Shown here piece after piece: positions 1-5,124 of a stretch of DNA of 5,124 nt (positions within the stretch are counted from its first letter, which is position 1; every line of letters starts with the position of its first letter). The position numbers were made by a program, and so were the translations under genes. The notes under the pieces were generated by a model that made no database searches, was not told the origin of the DNA, and saw only the letters and a list, made by a program, of their open reading frames with translations. The stretch comes from Deltaproteobacteria bacterium (GTDB taxonomy: Bacteria; Desulfobacterota; Desulfobacteria; C00003060), in NCBI GenBank assembly GCA_030667105.1, contig DAOUWN010000188.1, positions 1-5,124 on the forward strand, read 5' to 3'.

Positions 1-266
1 CTTCCACCCTGGGCAAATTCGCCGATAATCCCGTGAAAGTACCGGTTCTCGTCCGCCTTGCCCAAAATCGCCAGCACGGCCTCTTTATTCATCACATCGT
101 CGAACTTGACCTCCTCTTTTGACACCAGCGTGACCCGCACGTCAAAAGGGCGAGACATACGTTCCGAGGCGGTGAAGGCGAAAACCCCAAAATCCATTCC
201 GGAGGTCTTGTCCTTATATATCTTAAACGCGAATTGAGGCCTGTCTATCGTTCCGTTTGGAGACAT
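1..266 (-). CDS. vgrG: VgrG / TssI spike protein of the type VI secretion system, N-terminal part (cut by window edge)
   Basis: This gene encodes the start of a VgrG (TssI), the trimeric spike that caps the Hcp tube and is ejected into target cells. Reading leftwards from an ATG at 266, 88 codons remain open to the window edge. The visible part matches the beginning of the gp27-like beta-barrel domain. Residues 29-46 (VFAFTASERMSRPFDVRV) are the typical 'f..sE.ls.pf...v' stretch, and residues 75-83 (RYFHGIIGE) are the conserved 'R.fhGiv' strand. The start is supported by a strong GGGAGGG Shine-Dalgarno five bases upstream. It lies 178 nt downstream of clpV on the same strand, the usual place for tssI in such clusters. 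The gp5-like needle and any C-terminal effector extension lie outside the window, so it cannot be said whether this is a plain or an evolved (effector-carrying) VgrG. Confidence 0.88.
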   Translation of the reverse strand, partial: MSPNGTIDRPQFAFKIYKDKTSGMDFGVFAFTASERMSRPFDVRVTLVSKEEVKFDDVMNKEAVLAILGKADENRYFHGIIGEFAQGG

Positions 267-271
267 TGTCA

Positions 272-278
272 CCCTCCC
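272..278 (-). promoter_or_regulatory. Shine-Dalgarno of vgrG
   Basis: On the minus strand GGGAGGG is followed by TGACA and then the ATG at 266. The GGAGG core sits six bases from the start codon, near-ideal spacing, and fixes the start of vgrG. It implies vgrG can be translated independently even if it is co-transcribed with clpV. Confidence 0.8.
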
Positions 279-293
279 ATATTGCCGCTAGTC

Positions 294-310
294 ATCGGGG
301 CAAACCCGAC
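294..310 (-). promoter_or_regulatory. Small hairpin upstream of vgrG
   Basis: In the minus-strand transcript TCGGG and CCCGA (309-305 with 299-295) can form a five-pair stem, closed further by a G-U pair (310 with 294), around a five-base loop. It lies 28 nt before the vgrG start and is not followed by a T run, so it is not a terminator. Its GCCCCG element could alternatively pair with the arm at 349-354, competing with the larger hairpin upstream. A role in leader structure is inference only. Confidence 0.35.
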
Positions 311-322
311 GTGAACGGTCCC

Positions 323-356
323 GACGGGGCAAAGCAGTGCGCCAGGTCGCCCCGTT
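323..356 (-). promoter_or_regulatory. G+C-rich inverted repeat in the vgrG leader
   Basis: ACGGGGC at 324-330 and GCCCCGT at 349-355 on the plus strand are perfect inverse complements, giving seven pairs. In the minus-strand RNA an extra wobble at 323/356 would not form well (C-A), so seven is the safe count. The loop is 18 nt. There is no downstream T run, so it does not look like an intrinsic terminator. It may be an RNA structure in the clpV-vgrG spacer, or just G+C-rich chance. Confidence 0.35.
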
Positions 357-389
357 CCGGCACCAAAGATTGGATTCCAAAAACATTTC

Positions 390-414
390 CTGCCTTCAGC
401 CTCAAGCGAAGCGG
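390..414 (-). repeat. Intergenic repeat copy A, after the clpV stop
   Basis: The 25 bases at 390-414 match 3173-3197 at 21 of 25 positions without a gap. The core CCTCAAGCGAAGCGG (plus strand, 400-414) differs at one base from 3183-3197. Both copies lie in the same orientation in non-coding DNA just downstream of a T6SS stop codon (30 nt after clpV here). The right half overlaps the small CTCAAG/CTTGAG inverted repeat. The function is unknown; it may be a member of a dispersed intergenic repeat family. Confidence 0.5.
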
Positions 415-444
415 TCCTTGAGCCTTGAGCAGCACAGCACGTGC

Positions 445-3075
445 CTATCCAAACTCTATCTCAAAACCGCCGTCTTCAGCGAGACCCAGGCGAACCTCCG
501 AGGGCATGGCCTCTTCACTCATACGCGCAAGGATCTCCCTGGACATCTGGGGCAGGATGGTCCCGCTCATGATGTGGTCCACATTCCTGGCGCCGGTTTC
601 AACCTCCGTGCACCGTGTAGCAATCTGGTTTACAACTTCCGGGGCATAGCTGAATTTCATTTTGTGTGTGTCTGCCACCCTGGCAGCCAGCTTGTCCAGC
701 TTAAGAGAAACAATCTCTTTCATAATCTCAGGAGGAAGCGTATAGAACGGTGCGATGTTCATACGCGCCAGCAGGGCCGGCTTAAAGTGGTTGCTCAGAA
801 TCGGACGTATAGCCGACATCAAGGTCTCATACGAAGGCCTCTGGCCATCGGAGCAAAGCTCGGTAATGACATCAGTGGCCAGGTTACTGGTCAAGAAAAC
901 AACGGTGTTTTTGAAATCGATAACACGACCCTCGCCATCAGAGAGCATCCCTTTGTCGAAGACCTGGTAGAATAGATTCAGGACCTCCAGGTGAGCCTTC
1001 TCAGTCTCGTCAAGGAGCACCAGCGAATAGGGCCGCTGACGAACGCCTTCGGACAGAACCCCCCCCTCTCCATAACCAACATAACCAGGGGGCGAGCCGA
1101 TCAACCGGCTCACAGTGTGTCTCTCCTGGAACTCGCTCATGTTGATGGTGACCATGAAGCGCTCTCCCCCGAAGAGCATGTCTGCCACTGCAAGGCCGGT
1201 TTCGGTCTTGCCCACACCGCTAGGGCCCACCAGGAGGAATACACCCATGGGTTGGCTGGGATCCTTTAGTCCTGCCTTGGCCGACTTGATCACCTCTGTA
1301 ATAACACCAAGGGCTTCATCCTGGCCCTTGATCCTCTCTTTCAGGTTTGCCTCCAGGTCAAGCACACTCCGGGCCTGATCCCGCATGACCCTTCCTAGGG
1401 GTATACCTGTCCAGTCAGAAACCACCTTTGACACCACGTCCGGATCGACTTCGATGCGGACCAAGGGTGAATCTCCCTGAAGGCTGTGAAATTCCTTCAA
1501 GCCCTCTTCAAGTTGCCCTTTGAGATTACCCTCCTTTTCCTCTAAATCGGCCTGGCCATCGCTCTTAAGTTCACACAACTCTTTCCTTAAGCCAATGACC
1601 TTTTGACCAAGCTCCTGCTCCTTGAGCCACCGGTCTTTGAGTTGACCCAGTTCTTGGTTCAATCCTTCAAGCTCAGGTCCGATCTCTTTCAGACGATCTT
1701 CCTCAATCTTAATGCCGTGCAACTGATCCCGTTCCAGGGCATCTTTCTCTCGCTCCAGGGCCTGAACTTTCCGCTCTTTGTCTTCAATCACGTCAGGCTT
1801 TGCTGAAAGAAGGATCTTTACCCTGGCTGCGCTGGTATCAAGAAGATCCACGGCCTTGTCCGGCAATTGTCGTCCTGAAATATAGCGACTGGAAAGCTCG
1901 GCCGCCGCCGCTATACCATCGTCTCGTACAACCACACCGTGGGCCTCTTCGTACTTTTTCTTTAATCCTCGAAGGATTAAGACAGTCGTTTCCTCCGAAG
2001 GTTCATCCAGCTTCACGGGTTGAAACCGCCGGGCCAATGCCGGATCCTTTTCAATATATTTCTTGTATTCTGACCACGTGGTGGCGGCAACTGTGCGCAA
2101 TTCACCTCTTGCCAGGGCAGGTTTCAAAAGATTGGCTGCATCGCCCCCACCAGCCTGCCCGCCAGCCCCTATGAGGGTGTGGGCCTCATCAATAAACATA
2201 ATAATAGGTTTCGGCGAAGCCTTGACTTCATTGATCACAGACTTGAGACGATTCTCAAACTCCCCCTTCATCCCGGCGCCGGCTTGAAGAAGGCCCATGT
2301 CCAGCGCCAGGATGGAAACGTCCCGCAGGAGTTCGGGCACATCTCCCTCCACGACTCTGAGCGCCAGGCCTTCAACCACCGCTGTTTTCCCAACCCCGGC
2401 CTCCCCAACCACAATGGGATTATTCTTGCGCCTTCGGGCCAGGATATCGATCATCTGACGTATCTCCTGATCGCGGCCAAAGACAGGATCGATCTCTCCG
2501 GCTCTTGCCTTTTCCGTAAAGTCATCACAAAAACGAGCCAAGGCAGTGCCCTCACCCGGCGGACCCTTTTCCCTTACGGGACCTTCGGCGGCCGACGCTT
2601 TTTCAACCGACCCTTTGACAATGTCCCAAAACTGTGAGTGAAGGGCATCCTTGCTAATGGTAGTCAAAAGATCGACGTAGCTGCCGCTGGCAAACTGAGT
2701 CGGTTTGTTCAAAACAGCCCACAAGATCGCCCCCGATCGAAGACGGTTTTCGTCAAGATCGACCGAAGCTACAAGCCAGGCCTCCTGGAACAGCTCCATA
2801 AGCAAAGGAGAAAAAACAGGCTTGGCAGCATTTCCTGTCCTGAATTCCTCTATGGTCTGTTCTATGGCCTTTTGCACCCTGCCCGGATCAAGGTCAAACT
2901 GGCGAAAGATCAAGGGCAGATCTGATTGGGGCTCTTCTAGAAGCTTGGCCAAAAAATGCTCCACCGTGACTTCGTAATGCGTGCGAGACACGCAAAACCC
3001 TGCCGCCGCTTCGAGACACCTGGTACAGTAACCGTTTAAACGGCCCAAAAGTGATTTGATGTCGACTGTGATCAT
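445..3075 (-). CDS. tssH: ClpV / TssH, AAA+ ATPase that recycles the T6SS sheath
   Basis: An 876-residue Clp/Hsp100 ATPase of the ClpV type, a hexameric cytoplasmic motor that unfolds contracted TssB/TssC sheath. The N-domain (about 1-155) begins MITVDIKSLLGRLN and carries LEAAAGFCVSRTHYEVTVEH (21-40), a ClpV hallmark. Nucleotide-binding domain 1 has Walker A GEAGVGKT (224-231), pore loop GMKGEFE (268-274), Walker B IIMFIDEAH (291-299) and the arginine pair R349/R350. A charged coiled-coil middle domain spans about 430-530. Domain 2 has Walker A GPSGVGKT (617-624), pore loop GYVGYGEGG (664-672), Walker B LVLLDE (685-690), sensor-1 N731, arginine R771 and sensor-2 GAR (828-830). All catalytic residues are present, and the length is normal for ClpV. 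The frame stays open to a TTG at 3150, but the ATG at 3075 is chosen because it has an AGGAG site and matches the family N-terminus. It lies between tssG and vgrG on the same strand. Confidence 0.97.
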   Translation of the reverse strand: MITVDIKSLLGRLNGYCTRCLEAAAGFCVSRTHYEVTVEHFLAKLLEEPQSDLPLIFRQFDLDPGRVQKAIEQTIEEFRTGNAAKPVFSPLLMELFQEAWLVASVDLDENRLRSGAILWAVLNKPTQFASGSYVDLLTTISKDALHSQFWDIVKGSVEKASAAEGPVREKGPPGEGTALARFCDDFTEKARAGEIDPVFGRDQEIRQMIDILARRRKNNPIVVGEAGVGKTAVVEGLALRVVEGDVPELLRDVSILALDMGLLQAGAGMKGEFENRLKSVINEVKASPKPIIMFIDEAHTLIGAGGQAGGGDAANLLKPALARGELRTVAATTWSEYKKYIEKDPALARRFQPVKLDEPSEETTVLILRGLKKKYEEAHGVVVRDDGIAAAAELSSRYISGRQLPDKAVDLLDTSAARVKILLSAKPDVIEDKERKVQALEREKDALERDQLHGIKIEEDRLKEIGPELEGLNQELGQLKDRWLKEQELGQKVIGLRKELCELKSDGQADLEEKEGNLKGQLEEGLKEFHSLQGDSPLVRIEVDPDVVSKVVSDWTGIPLGRVMRDQARSVLDLEANLKERIKGQDEALGVITEVIKSAKAGLKDPSQPMGVFLLVGPSGVGKTETGLAVADMLFGGERFMVTINMSEFQERHTVSRLIGSPPGYVGYGEGGVLSEGVRQRPYSLVLLDETEKAHLEVLNLFYQVFDKGMLSDGEGRVIDFKNTVVFLTSNLATDVITELCSDGQRPSYETLMSAIRPILSNHFKPALLARMNIAPFYTLPPEIMKEIVSLKLDKLAARVADTHKMKFSYAPEVVNQIATRCTEVETGARNVDHIMSGTILPQMSREILARMSEEAMPSEVRLGLAEDGGFEIEFG

Positions 3076-3081
3076 GTCTTT

Positions 3082-3086
3082 CTCCT
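3082..3086 (-). promoter_or_regulatory. Shine-Dalgarno deciding the clpV start
   Basis: On the minus strand AGGAG is followed by AAAGAC and the ATG at 3075, a six-base spacing. Upstream candidates in the same frame (TTG at 3150, ATG at 3129) have no comparable site, and the residues they would add do not resemble ClpV, so 3075 is preferred. Confidence 0.8.
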
Positions 3087-3172
3087 GTTCCGGTATAGGG
3101 TTTGTTCGGTAGCTAAACGTTGCTGCCATCCATGAGCTATTCAGGATCAAGATGGAGCATATTGAAGGTGAT

Positions 3173-3197
3173 CTGCCTCAAACCTCAAGCAAAGCGG
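3173..3197 (-). repeat. Intergenic repeat copy B, after the tssG stop
   Basis: The partner of 390-414: 21 of 25 ungapped matches, with the core CCTCAAGCAAAGCGG (plus strand, 3183-3197) differing at one position. It begins four bases after the tssG stop codon. It also contains a near-tandem CCTCAAA/CCTCAAG (3176-3182, 3183-3189). It is in the same orientation relative to transcription as the other copy. The function is unknown. Confidence 0.5.
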
Positions 3198-3201
3198 GCC
3201 T

Positions 3202-4227
3202 CTACCTCCCAACATTTTGCTCCGGATAAAACGTGGCCATCACTTCTCCCATCCGCTCACCTGCAAACATCCAGGTGTCCAAGCCCAGCCTCGACCACGA
3301 AGGACTGCCCAGACAAGCGCATTGTGCTTCTCCTTCGGCCAAGGTGAGTTCCACATCATACTCCAGCGGATCGGTCACATAGAGCCCTGTCAGCAAAGCC
3401 AGTCTGTCACCGCCGGCCCCTCCCGGAAGCAGTCTTTGAAACTCATGCTGATCCAGGGGGCCCATCTTGAGACGGAATTTACCCATGCGATCTTCAATCT
3501 CTTTTCCTATGAAACTGTCCGTCCCCAGCACCCCTCCCGATTTCCCCAACAACAACCGTTGATCTTCGGGAATCGCCGCTTTTCTTGCTACACAAGACAC
3601 CATCTTGACGGGGATGTTGCCGAAGGCGTCTTGCAGCAGCGCCTTGAGGCCTCCGGCCGATCGCGGAAACTGGGTGAAAAGCCCCACGTAGCGGATCAGG
3701 CTATAGGCATCCGGGACCTCGTCCCTTAACGCCTTGTCACCGAGACCTATGAGTGAAAAGAGCCTTTCCAGGTGTTGAGGATTCTTCTCCTCGACCACTT
3801 GGATGAACTGTCGGTACTTGGTCCAACACCGAAACAGGAGCAAGAAAAGGCGGTGATTGATGACGTCCAGGAATTCCCTGGCCACCGACTCATCTTGAGA
3901 GCTTTCGTCAATGAGGTCCTCGGTGTAAAATGTTGGCAACGGAGAGGCGCTGCCGTAAAGGCCAAGAAAGGTGGCCGTCACCAGGTACTGAGGCTCTTCC
4001 TCCCCCACTTCTTCAATACTGTCCACATCGGCAGGGGGAAATGCCAGGGAAAGCTTGGGCCGTATTCTGATATGCTCAGTGTCCTGCAACTCCCGGGCAT
4101 CGGTCTCTTTGGAAGGACTGCCGAGCAAACGCAACAGCCTGATAACCTGAAAAAACGAAAAGGCATGTCCTTCCTTGAGCAGATCAAACTTCAGATCAAT
4201 GGATGATCTCCCACCCTGGCTGGCCAT
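3202..4227 (-). CDS. tssG: TssG, baseplate wedge protein of the type VI secretion system
   Basis: A 341-residue TssG (VasB/ImpH family), a cytoplasmic baseplate subunit that works in a complex with TssF, TssE and TssK. Diagnostic stretches, in order: HAFSFFQVIRLL (21-32), the N-terminal 'F.FfQavRLL' signature; FLGLYGSASPLPTFYTEDL (87-105); FLDVINHRLFLLLFRCW (119-135); RSAGGLKALLQDAFGNIPVK (189-208), the start of the C-terminal part; a run around LGTDSFIGKEIEDRMGKF (234-251) leading to MGPLDQHEFQRLLPGG (255-270); and SWSRLGLDTWM (310-320) near the end. The length is normal for the family and no break is seen. The ATG start at 4227 gives the usual short lead before the FFQ motif. The gene overlaps the end of tssF by 37 nt, which points to translational coupling, and is followed by clpV after 126 nt. 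Confidence 0.95.
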   Translation of the reverse strand: MASQGGRSSIDLKFDLLKEGHAFSFFQVIRLLRLLGSPSKETDARELQDTEHIRIRPKLSLAFPPADVDSIEEVGEEEPQYLVTATFLGLYGSASPLPTFYTEDLIDESSQDESVAREFLDVINHRLFLLLFRCWTKYRQFIQVVEEKNPQHLERLFSLIGLGDKALRDEVPDAYSLIRYVGLFTQFPRSAGGLKALLQDAFGNIPVKMVSCVARKAAIPEDQRLLLGKSGGVLGTDSFIGKEIEDRMGKFRLKMGPLDQHEFQRLLPGGAGGDRLALLTGLYVTDPLEYDVELTLAEGEAQCACLGSPSWSRLGLDTWMFAGERMGEVMATFYPEQNVGR

Positions 4228-5124
4228 TGATAACGGTCTCCCTTCAAAACCTCATCGATAGAAAATTGGGTGTACGAGTTCATGGATGCATAGGCTCCCA
4301 TGAAGGTATCCAAGATGCATCCGAAGAGGAAGAGGTCTCCCGGGCTGGCAAAATGGTCCTGGCGCAGCCTTACGGTAATCTCCTGGCCCCGCATCATGAT
4401 ACCGGACACCAGCCGGTTGGAGGCCTTTGCCTGGACGTCGTCGATCCCCGCAATCCGCCTTCGGTTGGCCACAATGGTTGTCCGGTCGCGGGTTTCTGGG
4501 AAAATATAAAGCTCCAGCAACGCCCGCAGGTTCTCAGCCTTTCCAAGGGACAAGTAGTTCAAAGAAAGGTGAGACAACAAGCGCCAAAGAAGGTTATCGC
4601 CCAGGGGAGGCAACACATTGGCTGTCGGAGGACGGATGTTTTCAAATTCGGCAAATTCGGGGGAACTGCTCGTGGGCACCGAGATATCTCCGGCTTGAAG
4701 ACTCTCGGGCAACGATCCGTTGGTACAAAACAGCCCAACGGAAAGTGTTTCGCTCGACGGCCCTTGTGCCTCCTTGGAATAGGCAACCGACAAGGAGGCT
4801 TTGTAACTGCCTTCAATCGCCGATTTGCGGAGCTTCACATGATAGACCGGGGTGGACTCGGACTTGGGGTTGAAAACCTCAAAAGGCATATAGACCCGTT
4901 GTTCGGCCGTGCCTTGAACGAATCCTATCACACTTTCCAGCCCATAGACCTGGTATTGATGCCCGCTCGTTCCGGAAGGACGAATCGGGTATTCGGTGGA
5001 GCGATGATCCAGGCGGATCGGGTCTGCGTCATGGGGGAAGACATTGACGGCCGGAGTCGCAGCGAGGACAAAACGCTCTTTTTTGATCCGGGGCGGCTGA
5101 AAAGGGAGAGAGGCCAGCTCAAAA
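4191..5124 (-). CDS. tssF: TssF, baseplate wedge protein of the type VI secretion system, C-terminal half (cut by window edge)
   Basis: The last 310 residues of TssF (VasA/ImpG family), the largest wedge protein of the T6SS baseplate and direct partner of TssG. The frame is open from the right edge, so the GTG at 4931 is internal and not a start. With residues counted from the first complete codon, the visible signatures are NVFPHDADPIRLDHRSTEYP (27-46), a conserved middle-region motif; FCTNGSLPESL (132-142), the 'CtN..LP..l' motif; PPLGDNLLWRLLSHLSLNYL (172-191), the strongest family signature; MRGQEITVRL (244-253); and GCILDTFMGAYASMNSYTQF (268-287) near the C-terminus. The end, WPARVGDHPLI, is as expected. 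Full TssF proteins are around 600 residues, so roughly half is missing to the right. There is no sign of a frameshift. Confidence 0.95.
   Translation of the reverse strand, partial: FELASLPFQPPRIKKERFVLAATPAVNVFPHDADPIRLDHRSTEYPIRPSGTSGHQYQVYGLESVIGFVQGTAEQRVYMPFEVFNPKSESTPVYHVKLRKSAIEGSYKASLSVAYSKEAQGPSSETLSVGLFCTNGSLPESLQAGDISVPTSSSPEFAEFENIRPPTANVLPPLGDNLLWRLLSHLSLNYLSLGKAENLRALLELYIFPETRDRTTIVANRRRIAGIDDVQAKASNRLVSGIMMRGQEITVRLRQDHFASPGDLFLFGCILDTFMGAYASMNSYTQFSIDEVLKGDRYQWPARVGDHPLI
4238..4242 (-). promoter_or_regulatory. Weak Shine-Dalgarno of tssG inside the end of tssF
   Basis: On the minus strand GGGAG lies ten bases before the tssG ATG (4227), longer than ideal spacing. It sits inside the coding end of tssF. 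With the 37-nt overlap, this suggests that tssG translation depends at least partly on ribosomes finishing tssF. Confidence 0.45.

Larger units (their letters stand above)
267..444. other. Non-coding gap between clpV and vgrG (178 nt)
   Basis: No credible reading frame with a ribosome site was seen here on either strand. On the transcribed (minus) strand, going towards vgrG, it holds in order: an 8-base palindrome GCACGTGC (437-444) just after the clpV stop; a tandem pair of CCTTGAG on the plus strand (416-422, 423-429); a short inverted repeat CTCAAG/CTTGAG (401-406 with 417-422); a repeat also found after tssG (390-414); an odd palindrome TTGGA-T-TCCAA (370-380); two G+C-rich hairpins (323-356 and 294-310); and the vgrG ribosome site. 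No convincing sigma-70 or sigma-54 promoter and no T-tailed terminator was found, so read-through from clpV is the simplest reading. Confidence 0.7.
3076..3201. other. Non-coding gap between tssG and clpV (126 nt)
   Basis: This spacer follows the tssG TAG and ends at the clpV ribosome site. It carries the second copy of the intergenic repeat at its tssG end. No T-tailed terminator and no promoter with both boxes at proper spacing was seen, so tssG and clpV are probably on one transcript. The 75 nt nearest clpV are an open in-frame extension of it, but without a start signal. Confidence 0.65.

Noticed and set aside
269..280. Mini-frame ATG-GGA-GGG-TGA just before the vgrG ATG
   Set aside because: It has only three sense codons and is formed by the Shine-Dalgarno itself. 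No independent sign of use.
329..344. Sigma-54-like TGGC...TTTGC on the minus strand before vgrG
   Set aside because: The GG and GC doublets are 11 bases apart instead of the required 10, and the site lies within the loop and arm of an inverted repeat. It is probably chance.
379..422. Possible terminator after clpV: CTCAAG/CTTGAG inverted repeat and a run of five T on the minus strand
   Set aside because: The six-pair stem is weak and the T run (379-383) starts 17 nt after it, too far for an intrinsic terminator.
337..975. 212-codon open frame on the plus strand opposite the end of clpV
   Set aside because: It lies antisense to a well-conserved ClpV C-terminal region, its translation looks like no protein family I know, and no ribosome site was noted. 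The same holds for the other plus-strand frames opposite clpV, tssG and tssF.
3095..3100. TATACC as a -10 box for a clpV promoter
   Set aside because: No acceptable -35 box about 17 bases upstream. The simpler reading is co-transcription with tssG.
3076..3150. 25-codon N-terminal extension of clpV from a TTG at 3150
   Set aside because: It has no ribosome site, and the extra residues do not resemble the family. The ATG at 3075 has AGGAG at six bases and the standard ClpV N-terminus.
4928..5122. 64-codon minus-strand open frame at the right edge as a separate gene
   Set aside because: It is out of frame with TssF, whose frame is open through the whole stretch and carries clear TssF motifs there.

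Overview
The window is a stretch of a type VI secretion system (T6SS) cluster, with every convincing gene on the minus strand. In transcription order (right to left) it holds the C-terminal half of tssF (cut by the right edge), a complete tssG, a complete tssH/clpV, and the first 88 codons of a vgrG/tssI gene (cut by the left edge). No RNA gene, insertion sequence, CRISPR array or plus-strand gene could be supported. The longer plus-strand open frames lie opposite these genes and look like antisense shadows.

The order tssF-tssG-tssH-tssI, and the presence of a dedicated ClpV, fit a canonical T6SS(i) of a Gram-negative proteobacterium-like host. Base composition is moderate, roughly half G+C. 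The phrasing of the proteins would suit a deltaproteobacterial (Desulfobacterota-type) host, but that is an impression and not something the window proves.

Region by region: 1-266 vgrG 5' part; 267-444 a 178-nt non-coding gap with a good Shine-Dalgarno, G+C-rich inverted repeats and one copy of a short repeat; 445-3075 clpV; 3076-3201 a 126-nt gap holding the second copy of the repeat; 3202-4227 tssG; 4191-5124 tssF, overlapping tssG by 37 nt.

How the genes work together (family knowledge): TssF and TssG form part of the baseplate wedge on which the contractile TssB/TssC sheath and Hcp tube assemble. VgrG is the trimeric spike at the tip of the tube, loaded in the baseplate. After contraction the AAA+ ATPase ClpV disassembles the sheath for reuse. 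The window therefore covers baseplate, recycling motor and spike. I found no previously undescribed system here. The parts least explained by known T6SS biology are the two intergenic gaps, which share a near-identical 15-nt core placed after the tssG and tssH stop codons.
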